From Niastella caeni (GTDB lineage: Bacteria; Bacteroidota; Bacteroidia; Chitinophagales; Chitinophagaceae): DNA of 64,000 bases. The notes under the pieces were generated by a model. It saw only the letters and a list, made by a program, of their open reading frames with translations. It did no database searches and was not told the DNA's origin. The DNA is taken from the NCBI RefSeq assembly GCF_004834005.1, contig NZ_STFF01000006.1, forward strand, positions 420,071 through 484,070, written 5' to 3'. The translations under genes and the position numbers were made by a program. Below are positions 34,729 to 43,982 of this stretch, one piece after another (the stretch's first letter is position 1; each line of letters opens with the position of its first letter).

Positions 34729-36438
34729 ATGAAAAGAATACCATTACTGGTTTGCCTGATTCAGTTATTATGCGCCGGACTGTTTGCGCAAATAACCCCT
34801 GCCAGAAACTTAACACCCATAAAGCTGAAAGGCAATATTCCCTTTCTGATAAAAGGAAGTACAGCTATCAAGTATATTGTTCCCGCCAACGCAGCCAATC
34901 CAAGTTTCAGGATGCAACGCGGCACCATCAGCGCCAAAAGAACAGTAACGTCAACCTCAAGCGCCACAGCGCCTGACGCTAATGGACGGTATTGCACTAC
35001 CTCGCAGGTAAGTGAGGAAAAAGGCGATTATACAAAGATCGTATTGGGAAACCAGAACGATAAAATATATCCCGGCGCTGTTTATTATGATAACGCTTTT
35101 ATCGATGGTACTTATAATGCGCCTACCAACCTTGAGTTGAAGCCTTATGAGATCACCACCGACCTTTTTTCTGCAGCTTTCTCTGGCAGCTCCATTGTGA
35201 ATGTACAGCCCAACCTTGGCGGGGTGAATGATGGCATTGGCGATTTAATGAGAAGGGGCGGCAATGTTAAAAACGCCAGTCGCATTTCTGTTGAAGTAAA
35301 ATCAATGAACTCTTCAGAACAACTGGCTTTTGAAATTGGCGCCGGTTTTACCGGTTATGGCGCCGACCTGAATGCCAGCTTTAATTATTTGAAGTCTTCC
35401 AGCAAAAATATTTTTATTGCCAAGTTAACACAGGTATACTTTTCAGTAATGCTTAACCGCGCAGATGGAAAAGTACTGGCAGCCAACAGCGGATCGTTCC
35501 CTAACCTGGTTTATGTGAACAAGGTAAACTATGGTCGCCTGGGATATATCCTGATCTCATCCGATTCAAGCCGGGAAGCTATTCAGGCAGCACTGGACTT
35601 TACGTATAGCTCTGGCTCTGTGTCGGTATCGGCGAATGCAAGGTTGAATTACCAACGCACCATTGCCTCTATGCAGATCAGCGGTTTCTTCTTCGGTGGC
35701 GACGCAGCCAATACCATGAGCCTTACTTCACCCAATCAATTACAGTCATTTGATGACTATGTACAAAACGGTTTACGCCTCGATCCCAATGTGGCGCCGG
35801 TAGCCATCAGCTATGAACTAAAATACCTGAATGACAATGCTACTGCCGCTACCCGCAGCACCACCAGTTATACCGAAAGACAATGCACCCCAGCCAAAGG
35901 CTTAAAAATACAATTGCACAACGTAGCCATTGAAGATATGCATGGCGGCGACTGCAGCTATGCCTGGGGAACTGTAGGTGTGGAAGTGTGGGAGACCAAT
36001 GCACAGAAACAACCGGTAAAAATGTTGTGGAACTCGGTGCTGTGGGATTACAAGGGAAATGCCCCCAACCGCACGGTGATCAATTATGCTGATGTACGCG
36101 CCGGCAACAATCTGCGACCTGAAATAAAGAACATTCCAAACGGTACAAAAAGCATTACCATCAACCCCATGCTGGCCAATGAGAACCGGATCATGCTGCG
36201 GTTTAAATGCAATATCAATACCAATCACAAGGATAATGACCTGGCCGCTCTTGGCTTTCACGGTATGAACCGGGTAGAATCTGTAGACAAGATGTTGAAC
36301 GAAGTATTTGCAGGATCGGATATGATACAGGCAAAACCGAATGATTACAAGTATGGCACCTATGTAGCAGGACGTTGGTGCTCAAATACCGATCGCGTGC
36401 ATTGCTTTTATGCTTTATTTACAATAACCAATCAGTAA
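34729..36438 (+). CDS. Cholesterol-dependent-cytolysin-like (CDC-like) pore-forming protein
   Basis: A 569-residue secreted protein (signal peptide ends GLFAQ; start at ATG 34729, since the upstream ATG adds unlikely residues). It follows the thiol-activated cytolysin fold. YPGAVYYDNAFIDGTYN (114-130) aligns with the YPGALQLANKAFVENRP region of perfringolysin, and KVNYGRLGYILISSDSSREA (265-284) with NVAYGRTIYVKLETTSSS. FFGGDAAN (321-328) matches LGGDAQ, and VAISYELKYLNDNATAA (358-374) matches YPISYTSVFLKDNSVAA. The Trp-rich undecapeptide ECTGLAWEWWR of the cholesterol-binding domain 4 is absent, which puts it with the CDC-like proteins of Bacteroidota. It has the operator 3 dyad. Confidence 0.82.
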   Translation: MKRIPLLVCLIQLLCAGLFAQITPARNLTPIKLKGNIPFLIKGSTAIKYIVPANAANPSFRMQRGTISAKRTVTSTSSATAPDANGRYCTTSQVSEEKGDYTKIVLGNQNDKIYPGAVYYDNAFIDGTYNAPTNLELKPYEITTDLFSAAFSGSSIVNVQPNLGGVNDGIGDLMRRGGNVKNASRISVEVKSMNSSEQLAFEIGAGFTGYGADLNASFNYLKSSSKNIFIAKLTQVYFSVMLNRADGKVLAANSGSFPNLVYVNKVNYGRLGYILISSDSSREAIQAALDFTYSSGSVSVSANARLNYQRTIASMQISGFFFGGDAANTMSLTSPNQLQSFDDYVQNGLRLDPNVAPVAISYELKYLNDNATAATRSTTSYTERQCTPAKGLKIQLHNVAIEDMHGGDCSYAWGTVGVEVWETNAQKQPVKMLWNSVLWDYKGNAPNRTVINYADVRAGNNLRPEIKNIPNGTKSITINPMLANENRIMLRFKCNINTNHKDNDLAALGFHGMNRVESVDKMLNEVFAGSDMIQAKPNDYKYGTYVAGRWCSNTDRVHCFYALFTITNQ

Positions 36439-36451
36439 TTCCATTATAAGT

Positions 36452-36491
36452 GAAGAGCCTGTCTTATTATGCAGACAGGCTCTTCTTCATT
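36452..36491. terminator. Bidirectional intrinsic terminator
   Basis: A perfect 13-bp stem, GAAGAGCCTGTCT (36452-36464) with AGACAGGCTCTTC (36473-36485), has an 8-nt loop and is followed by a T-rich stretch. It ends the CDC-like gene and, read from the other strand, the convergent GH32 gene. Confidence 0.85.
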
Positions 36492-37973
36492 TTATTTCCA
36501 GATGCTTTTACAATTGGCGTACGTTAATTTTTTAAATGGGGCATTTCCTGCAGATTGCATCCGGAGCCGATCAAATGGTTTCGCAGGAAAGAAAATGGCC
36601 GTCATTACCGTTAAACCATTATCGGCAAACAATTCAACCGAGCTAACATCAATGATCAACGAAAGGTCCATACTACCAGATGGGCGAAACCGGGGCGCCA
36701 CAAACTTACCGGCAAAGTCTTTTTGAAAATCAGTTATACCGGATCTGCTTCGGTCAATGAAAAACTGTTGCTGTTCCTTATTATAACCTATTACAACCTC
36801 TTCCCCGGCATCGTTGGAAAGTGTTACTGAAAAATTGTCCGGCTTATCCATGCTCAAATCAAGACGGCCTGGCAATGCTATTTTCCTGGCGCCCGGGGAT
36901 AGAGCAACCGGGTTCAAACGAATTGAATTGAGTTCCGCAACCGGCTCCGATGCTACATGAATAGCTGTTCCTACATGTTTAATTTTTAACTCCCGGGGGA
37001 TGGTCATTGCATTTCTCCAGGTTGCGGTTGGCACTACGTTCGCATATGACCAGTTGCTCATCCAGCCCAGAAATATTTTCCGGGCGCCGGTATTACACCA
37101 GGTAATGCCGGCATATTCATCAGGTCCATAATCAAGCCACCTTGTACTGCTATCCATGGGCGTAAACTTATTGCCGTTAAAATCACCGATAAAATATTGG
37201 GTAGCAGAACCGCCGTTGGGTCCGCCCGGATTCAGGTTTACGATCAGCACCCAAACTTTCTTTCCATTATCATCCAATGAAAATAAGTCGGGGCATTCCC
37301 ACACGCCACCATGCGCGCCCAGTTCTTTTCCAAACTCGCTTTCCTTTGTCCAGTTCTTTAGATCGGGAGAAGAATAAAAGGTAATCCGGTCTTTGGTGGC
37401 CAGTGTCATGATCCATTTTTTTTGCGGCTCATGCCAAAATACTTTGGGATCGCGAAAATCGGTTATGCCAGGACTCTTCAACACCGGGTTACCGTTATAT
37501 TTCGTCCAGCTTTTTCCATCATCAAGACTATAGGCCAGGCTTTGGTTCTGAAAGTTGTTCCTGCCTTCTTTCTCTCCCTTAGGGTCATGGTGTGTAAAGA
37601 TGGCCACCAGGGGCGTTTTTCCATTTTTACCAAAGCCCGATGTATTATTCTTATCAACTACGGCACTGCCTGAAAATATGTAACCCAGGCTATCGGGGTA
37701 CAATGCTATGGGTTGCTGCTGCCAGTGAACCAGGTCCTTGCTGGTAGCATGTCCCCAATGCATAGGCCCCCATACCGTACTATCGGGATAATATTGAAAG
37801 AACAGGTGATAAATACCATTATGATACACCATGCCATTCGGATCGTTGGTCCATTTTTCCTTAGGTGAAAAATGGATCTGCGGACGATGCGGTTCCTTAT
37901 ACGCCTGTTGCCCGTGTACGGATGCGATTGCTATAAAAAATACTATTATGAAAAACAGTCTCTTTGTATTCAT
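36492..37973 (-). CDS. GH32 fructan beta-fructosidase (levanase/inulinase-type)
   Basis: A 493-residue secreted hydrolase that releases fructose from levan or inulin and can also cleave sucrose. The signal peptide ends SVHGQ. The three GH32 acidic residues are visible: nucleophile Asp44 in WTNDPNG, Asp175 in DFRDP and acid/base Glu226 in WECPDLF. The five-blade propeller is followed by the C-terminal beta-sandwich ending VMTAIFFPAKPFDRL. It is the last gene of the fructan locus, 55 bp after susD. Its exact linkage preference cannot be read from sequence. Confidence 0.93.
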   Translation of the reverse strand: MNTKRLFFIIVFFIAIASVHGQQAYKEPHRPQIHFSPKEKWTNDPNGMVYHNGIYHLFFQYYPDSTVWGPMHWGHATSKDLVHWQQQPIALYPDSLGYIFSGSAVVDKNNTSGFGKNGKTPLVAIFTHHDPKGEKEGRNNFQNQSLAYSLDDGKSWTKYNGNPVLKSPGITDFRDPKVFWHEPQKKWIMTLATKDRITFYSSPDLKNWTKESEFGKELGAHGGVWECPDLFSLDDNGKKVWVLIVNLNPGGPNGGSATQYFIGDFNGNKFTPMDSSTRWLDYGPDEYAGITWCNTGARKIFLGWMSNWSYANVVPTATWRNAMTIPRELKIKHVGTAIHVASEPVAELNSIRLNPVALSPGARKIALPGRLDLSMDKPDNFSVTLSNDAGEEVVIGYNKEQQQFFIDRSRSGITDFQKDFAGKFVAPRFRPSGSMDLSLIIDVSSVELFADNGLTVMTAIFFPAKPFDRLRMQSAGNAPFKKLTYANCKSIWK

Positions 37974-38028
37974 ATCTTATGCTTTTTAGAATGGCCACCA
38001 ACCATCAAACAATTTAACAATCAAACAA

Positions 38029-39735
38029 TCAGTACCCCGGATTCTGCTTATACAAACCTTTCGTAAACGTAATTTCCGATTGCGGTACGGGCAGGTACTC
38101 ATCCCTTCCTGCAGTGAATACAGCAGTTGCCAGAAATGTTCGCCTGCTTTTTTCAACACTGATATAATCATTTAAAACCTGGGCTGCTATCCCCCATCTT
38201 ACCAGATCAAAAAACCGTTGTCCTTCCGTTGCAAATTCAAGGCGCCGTTCCCATTGCAATGCAGTACGAGCATATCCCTGCGTAAAACCGGCAGCCGGAT
38301 ACGGTTGTATATTATAGTTGGAAGCAAAAGTACCGTCCATCTTTTTCAGCCTGCCGGTACTGGCAGCCGCCCTGGTCCTGATCTGGTTGATCAACGGCAG
38401 CGCCTTATCGGGCTGTCCCAGTTCGATGTATGCTTCCGCCTGCATTAATAAAACCTCATCGTACCGGATAATATCATAATTTTTTGCAACGCCCATAAAA
38501 GGACCATTCTTGAAATAAGAAGAGCTGGTGGCCAGTTGCTGATTGCGCATGGTATGAAAATTGCCATATACGCCCGGGTCGCGCACCCAACTGTTGCTGA
38601 ATACTTTTGTATTATCATACTTGTAAACGTGCCCGTCAATACCAACGGTATGATCTATTCGAACATCAACAGTTGCTGTATTCAAATTTGCTATGCTGTT
38701 ATTAAAAGTGGTGAACTTAGGCAAACCGCCTGCATCGGTAGTATACGCGTTTACCAGGTTCTGGCTGGCAGCATGAAAACCGCAGCAGCCATATTGCGGC
38801 GCGCCATGCGGATAGTTCAACCCATCTTCATAATTCAACCTTCCCGAAGTTGTTCCATCGTTGATCGTAAATTGAATGGCGAAGAGGGACTCTGATCCAT
38901 TCTCCGTTTCAGGTAAAAAATTATTGGCAATGTCGGCGCTCAATGCATATTTCCCTGATGAAATAACCGACTGGCATAGGGCAACTACTTCCTGCAATCT
39001 TGTTTGATTGATGCTGATTACCTTATGTGTGGTATTCTGCTCGTAAGCCTGGAACAACCGCAGCTTCGCCAGGTAAGCCTGAGCTGCATATTTATTGGGC
39101 CTGCCCATTTCTGGCTGGGTTTCAGGCAGGTTATCTACTGCGTATTGAAGATCGGCGGCAATTTTATTCCACGATTCTTCCCATGTCAGGTCGTTAGACA
39201 GTTGCAATATGTCGTCTGAAGTTGCATTCTCATCAAAAATGGGAATGTTCTTATACAGGATCTTCATCGTAAAATAGCTATGCGCTCTCAGGAATTTCAA
39301 TTCTGCCAGTCTTGATTTTTTTTGCGGGAAGGCGGCATCTGCAAGACTGGTCACCGCACGTAAGGCCACATTAGCCCGGGAAATGGATTTGAATAAATTC
39401 TTCCAGGTGCGCGAAACAAAGGCATCCATGGTTGGTGTTACCAGGTTATAGTGTTCCATGGCATCTATTTCGCCCACATCACCGGTGCCACCGCCGCCTT
39501 TATAGGCGTCATCGGAGCGAACGCTTCCATATGCCCACATGCTGTAGATGGGGCCTATCATATCACCATTACCAATACCCGCGTAGGCGGCAGTAACCAG
39601 TCCTTCCACGGCTGTTGGCGAGGTAAGTGCCGACGACGACAATACGCCGGTTGGTGTATATTCCAGTTGTTTTTTGCAGGAACCGAAAATCAATATGGCG
39701 GAAGCGATAAATGCCGGTATATATATCTTTTTCAT
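38029..39735 (-). CDS. SusD/RagB-family outer-membrane lipoprotein
   Basis: A 568-residue glycan-binding lipoprotein that partners the SusC channel on the cell surface. The lipobox is FGSC (Cys20). The SusD fold is TPR-like, with a typical N-terminal PTAVEGLVTAAYAGIGNGD and KFLRAHSYFTMKILYKNIP. The C-terminus is also typical: YDIIRYDEVLLMQAEAYIELGQPDKAL, then LQWERRLEFATEGQRFFDLVRWG. It starts 24 bp after the susC stop. Binding of fructan oligomers is inferred from the GH32 and fructokinase neighbours. Confidence 0.95.
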   Translation of the reverse strand: MKKIYIPAFIASAILIFGSCKKQLEYTPTGVLSSSALTSPTAVEGLVTAAYAGIGNGDMIGPIYSMWAYGSVRSDDAYKGGGGTGDVGEIDAMEHYNLVTPTMDAFVSRTWKNLFKSISRANVALRAVTSLADAAFPQKKSRLAELKFLRAHSYFTMKILYKNIPIFDENATSDDILQLSNDLTWEESWNKIAADLQYAVDNLPETQPEMGRPNKYAAQAYLAKLRLFQAYEQNTTHKVISINQTRLQEVVALCQSVISSGKYALSADIANNFLPETENGSESLFAIQFTINDGTTSGRLNYEDGLNYPHGAPQYGCCGFHAASQNLVNAYTTDAGGLPKFTTFNNSIANLNTATVDVRIDHTVGIDGHVYKYDNTKVFSNSWVRDPGVYGNFHTMRNQQLATSSSYFKNGPFMGVAKNYDIIRYDEVLLMQAEAYIELGQPDKALPLINQIRTRAAASTGRLKKMDGTFASNYNIQPYPAAGFTQGYARTALQWERRLEFATEGQRFFDLVRWGIAAQVLNDYISVEKSRRTFLATAVFTAGRDEYLPVPQSEITFTKGLYKQNPGY

Positions 39736-39759
39736 TTTGAAGCAAATTTTGATTGGTTA

Positions 39760-42700
39760 CTAAAAGGAAGCGTTAACACCGAAGGTGAAGGTTTTTGGAA
39801 CCGGTATCGGGTTCAGGTCAATTCTTTCAGGATCGGGGCTTTGATAGCTTTTGCTTTTAAACCAGAACAGGTTCTCGGCCATGGCATACAGGCGTAACCC
39901 GGTAAAGATGGCCTTCGGTTTCACATTATAGCCAAGCTGCAAATTGCGCATTTTGAAATAGGAAGTGCTCACCATAAAATAATCAGAAGTGCGGCCTTCG
40001 TTGTTATTGTCTTTAAGTGTAAGCGCAGGTATGCTGGTATTGGTATGTTGTGGCGTCCACGCATTGAATACACCCGGACCTACATTCTCCCGGCTTTTCA
40101 TCAGGTTATTGAAGAGTGTATAGGCATCATATCCTTTTCTGCCGGCTACACCGGAACCAAAGATCGACAGGTCGAATTTTTTGTAAGTGAGATCTATTCG
40201 CAATCCATATTCCAATGATGGTAAGGTAGTACCTATCCAGGTGCGGTCGAGATCATTAATAGCACCATCATTATTGATATCCACATAACGGATCCTTCCC
40301 GGACCCGCGCCTATTTGTTTGGGCGCCTTATTCACCTCATCCTGCGATTGAAAGATGCCATTTGTTTTATAACCGAAAATATCGAACTGGGAATGTCCTA
40401 TAATGGTGTTCACCAGGTTGCCGGGATAAGCCGGGCGTACGCTTTCAGGCAACTCGGTTATTTTATCTCTGAAGTGGGCAAAGTTCAACCGTACATTATA
40501 ACTGAATTCGCCGGCTTTTTCGCCGAGGTAACCTATTACGAATTCCCAGCCTTTATTGGTCTTTGATGCACCGTTCACAGCTTTCTGCTGGCCTTCACCC
40601 AGTGCCGAAGCCACCGGCGGCGTAATTAATATACCGGTCGTTTTGCGGCTAAAAAAATCGAACGATCCGTAGATCCTGTTCTTGTACAAGGTGAAGTCGA
40701 CACCTGCGTTGATCTCATCGGTTGTTTCCCATTTCAGGTCAACGTTCTCTGCCTGCGTTTGTACAAAACCGGAAGGAAGGGTACCGGTATTGGCGCCTGA
40801 TAAAGAATAAGCGGTACCAATATTCATATACTGTTCCCAAAAGCCGGGCGTAAGCTGGTTCTGGTTTGTTCCATACCTTGTATCAAAGAGACCAAAACGG
40901 GCCAGGTCGCCAATTTGCTGGTTACCTACGCGGCCAATGCCGGCCCTTAATTTTATTTCAGAGAACAGTTGCTGGAATTGCATAAAATTCTCTCTGTCTA
41001 ATCGCCAGCCTATAGAGGCTGCGGGAAAAACACCATACCGGTTATTGGCCCCGAACCGGGACGATCCATCACGTCGAAGCGTAAGGGCAGCCAGGTATTT
41101 ATCGGAAAAGTTATAATCAATACGGCCAAAGAGCGAGTATAAGCGGTTGCCGGTTGATCCGCCCGACACGTTGGTATTACCGGTACCTGCGCTCAGAGTG
41201 AAATATTCTTCTGTCTGAATGGCGAAGCCTTCTTTCCTGGTATTTTGAAAATCAAGGTTCGTTTTGATGTATTCTGTACCTGCCAGGAATTTTATAGCGT
41301 GTATATCATTGATATTCCAGTTATACCGTACCGTATTCGAGAAAGTATAACTCAAATATTTGTTCTGATCTAAAGTAAGGCTGTTGGTAGTTCTGTTAAA
41401 AGCACCTTCTCTTAACGTTGGCAGAATGGTTTTACTTAAATAGGTTGCATAGTCGGCGCCAAGCGTTGATCTAAAGAACAGGTTTTTTACAGGTTGAATT
41501 TCTACGAAAACACTACCGAAGGAACTCAGCCGGTTGGCATTATCCCACCTCGACAAATACTGCATGTGCAGGGGATTATTGCGGTCTGAATAACCACCGC
41601 CGGATGCACCGGCAAACGTAGCGCCGTCGCTTTGATATACGGGGATGGTTGGCGCCAGCGTAACTGCCAGGAACGTAGTAAGTGCACCGCCAATATCGCG
41701 CGAAGTGAGGGTTTCGTTTGAATTGGCCACACTTAAATTAACGCCAAACGTAGCTTTATTGTCAAAAGCCCTTGTTATGGCATTGATGCTTCCACTCATG
41801 CGATCGTAACCTGTATACCGTAACATGCCGGTATTTTTTAAATAGCCCAGGTTGATCTCGAGCGATGAGTTTTTATTGCCGGCTGAAACAGTTAAGCTGT
41901 TATTGCTTACAAGACCCGTTTTATACATCACATCCTGCCAGTCGGTATTTCCGGCGGGCGTATTGGGATCGCCGCCAACAAAGGGTTTAACGGTCACGCC
42001 ATTTAATACTGGGTTATCGAAATCATTGTTCCAGTCGAAATTATATATTTCGCCGTAGGCAGCGGCCGGGTCCTGTTTATCATTGACAGAAGCCTGCCAC
42101 AATGCTTTGCCTCTGTCTACTGAATTCAGCATCCTGAACCTGACAGACTTTTCAGACTGGGCCGAGATACTTGAATTGAATTGAAAATTTACTTTGCCAT
42201 TTGTATTACCACCATTTTTAGTAGTAACAATGATAACGCCGTTGGATGCCCGCGATCCGTACACAGAAGCGGCAGAAGCATCTTTTAACACCTGTACGGA
42301 AGCGATCACTGCGGGATCGAGGTTTTGAAACACTTCGGGCCTGGTGGTAGGTATTCCATCAATAATATACAGTGGGGTATTAACGCCCAGGGTATTGGCC
42401 CCCCTTATCAATATGGTTGCATTACTGCCGTTGGGTGAACCGCCATTTTTTTCGATATACAAACCAGCAACCCTACCCTGCAACGCCTGCATCGTATTAC
42501 CGGAACTGTTATTCTTTACCGGTGTCATGTCTACAACGGCAACCGCCCCGGTCAGGTCCTTTTTTCTTTGCGTTTGATAACCTATCACCACAAATTGCTC
42601 CAGTTCCTTCTCCCCTTCTTCCAGGTCAATAGAAAGGTCATGCATACCGGAAGAAAGTTTGAGGGTCACTGTTTTCATTCCTACAAAAGACACGGTAACA

Positions 42701-42897
42701 AGATCACCTGTTGAAGCTTCGATGGTAAATTTTCCGTTTGCATCGGTCACTACCATTTTATTATTGGCAGCAACAGTAGCTCCTGAAAGGGGCGTATGGT
42801 TGGCTTTATGTAATACCACCCCGTTAATCGTTTTTTTCTGGGCAAAGACCATTGCCGAAAACAGCAAGCCGGCAATAATCATAAACAATCGTTGCAT
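39760..42897 (-). CDS. SusC/RagA-family TonB-linked outer-membrane protein
   Basis: A 1045-residue TonB-dependent importer for oligosaccharides. It has a signal peptide (MQRLFMIIAGLLFSAMVFAQ), a CarboxypepD_reg-like domain (about 22-100) and a plug domain (about 115-225). The plug carries MQALQGRVAGLYIEKNGGSP, ILIRGANTLGVNTPLYIIDG and DASAASVYGSRASNGVIIVTTK. A 22-strand barrel follows, ending FTFGVNASF. It sits 42 bp after the fructokinase gene and 24 bp before susD. With susD it should move fructo-oligosaccharides into the periplasm. Confidence 0.95.
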   Translation of the reverse strand: MQRLFMIIAGLLFSAMVFAQKKTINGVVLHKANHTPLSGATVAANNKMVVTDANGKFTIEASTGDLVTVSFVGMKTVTLKLSSGMHDLSIDLEEGEKELEQFVVIGYQTQRKKDLTGAVAVVDMTPVKNNSSGNTMQALQGRVAGLYIEKNGGSPNGSNATILIRGANTLGVNTPLYIIDGIPTTRPEVFQNLDPAVIASVQVLKDASAASVYGSRASNGVIIVTTKNGGNTNGKVNFQFNSSISAQSEKSVRFRMLNSVDRGKALWQASVNDKQDPAAAYGEIYNFDWNNDFDNPVLNGVTVKPFVGGDPNTPAGNTDWQDVMYKTGLVSNNSLTVSAGNKNSSLEINLGYLKNTGMLRYTGYDRMSGSINAITRAFDNKATFGVNLSVANSNETLTSRDIGGALTTFLAVTLAPTIPVYQSDGATFAGASGGGYSDRNNPLHMQYLSRWDNANRLSSFGSVFVEIQPVKNLFFRSTLGADYATYLSKTILPTLREGAFNRTTNSLTLDQNKYLSYTFSNTVRYNWNINDIHAIKFLAGTEYIKTNLDFQNTRKEGFAIQTEEYFTLSAGTGNTNVSGGSTGNRLYSLFGRIDYNFSDKYLAALTLRRDGSSRFGANNRYGVFPAASIGWRLDRENFMQFQQLFSEIKLRAGIGRVGNQQIGDLARFGLFDTRYGTNQNQLTPGFWEQYMNIGTAYSLSGANTGTLPSGFVQTQAENVDLKWETTDEINAGVDFTLYKNRIYGSFDFFSRKTTGILITPPVASALGEGQQKAVNGASKTNKGWEFVIGYLGEKAGEFSYNVRLNFAHFRDKITELPESVRPAYPGNLVNTIIGHSQFDIFGYKTNGIFQSQDEVNKAPKQIGAGPGRIRYVDINNDGAINDLDRTWIGTTLPSLEYGLRIDLTYKKFDLSIFGSGVAGRKGYDAYTLFNNLMKSRENVGPGVFNAWTPQHTNTSIPALTLKDNNNEGRTSDYFMVSTSYFKMRNLQLGYNVKPKAIFTGLRLYAMAENLFWFKSKSYQSPDPERIDLNPIPVPKTFTFGVNASF

Positions 42898-42939
42898 ATC
42901 GTTAATTTTGGTTTGAAAAAATTGGCACCGGTTACAATC

Positions 42940-43851
42940 TTATGCTCGTATGTTGGAAAAGTTGTTGAGTTCTACAATTTCATCAATTTGGTAATGAGGG
43001 CACGCGCCCGGGTACGAAGCAATGAGCGCTCCCATGGCACAGGCATAATGGAGCATGGCTTCAGGCGGCGCCCCTTCTATCAATTTTGACAACAGGGCTG
43101 CCAGGAATGCATCTCCGCTCCCTACGGTATCGGCTACCTGTACTTTATATCCCGGATGCTGGTAAAAATGGCCGTCCATACAAAGTACCGCACCATTACT
43201 GCCCATAGTCACTACGATGGTTTTGAGCCGAAACCGGTCCTGGATCGCTTTAATTTTATCTGCTACGGTAGATGATGTACTAAACCAGCCGGCAATTAAT
43301 TCCAGTTCGGCCTGGTTCAGTTTTAAGATGTTTGATTTGTGCAGTAATTGTTCAACGACCTTCCGACTGAAATGCGGGGGCCTTATATTAATATCCAACA
43401 CTTTATTCTTCGCTGATTCCAGCAATTTAAACAGCGTATTCCCTGAGGTATAATTCCGGCAGGCCAGGCTGCCAAAAACCAGGTAATCTGTATCCTGCAT
43501 CAGGGAAACATATCGATCATCCCAGATTATAAAATCCCATGCTGATGGATAAACGATATCGTACGTCATTTCAAAATGTTCGTTCGACCGGGCATACACA
43601 ATGCCTGTTGGATGATAGTGGTCGATGTGGCAATACTCAGTGCCAATGCCCCATTTCGATAATAAATTGACGAGGGCAGCACCATAGCTGTCGGAACCTA
43701 CGGCAGTAATTATTGAAACATCCCTCTTCAATTTATGTAAATGATAAGCCACATTCATGGGCGCTCCGCCTGGTAACTCACCTGCAGGCAGAATATCCCA
43801 AAGTATTTCGCCATAACAAACCAGTTTATTTGCTGATGATCGTTCGCTCAT
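42940..43851 (-). CDS. Fructokinase, PfkB family
   Basis: A 303-residue cytoplasmic sugar kinase of the ribokinase/PfkB family. It has the N-terminal GGAPMNVAYHLHKL substrate loop and the C-terminal signature VADTVGSGDAFLAALLSKL with the catalytic Asp in GSGDAF. Fructose is the inferred substrate, since the gene lies between a sugar transporter and a susC/susD/GH32 set. The upstream gap to the transporter gene (43852-43982) holds iterated 'gctgaacgct' and 'ggcgattcgcct' type words. Confidence 0.9.
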   Translation of the reverse strand: MSERSSANKLVCYGEILWDILPAGELPGGAPMNVAYHLHKLKRDVSIITAVGSDSYGAALVNLLSKWGIGTEYCHIDHYHPTGIVYARSNEHFEMTYDIVYPSAWDFIIWDDRYVSLMQDTDYLVFGSLACRNYTSGNTLFKLLESAKNKVLDINIRPPHFSRKVVEQLLHKSNILKLNQAELELIAGWFSTSSTVADKIKAIQDRFRLKTIVVTMGSNGAVLCMDGHFYQHPGYKVQVADTVGSGDAFLAALLSKLIEGAPPEAMLHYACAMGALIASYPGACPHYQIDEIVELNNFSNIRA

Positions 43852-43982
43852 AAAGACAAGAATTTTGATTGGTGATGAATGAACGCTGAAGGCTGAACGC
43901 TTACCTCCGAGATACCTTTTACCCTAATGATTTCAAAAAGCCCGAAATCCGGGATTTAGCGATTCGCCTTAAGCGTTCCGCA
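43852..43982. repeat. Iterated repeat block inside the fructan locus
   Basis: 'gaacgctgaaggctgaacgc' and 'cttaagcgttccgcattaagcgtg' surround a hairpin-capable 'gcccgaaatccgggatt'. It is the same repeat style as elsewhere, here placed inside a presumed operon. Confidence 0.5.
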
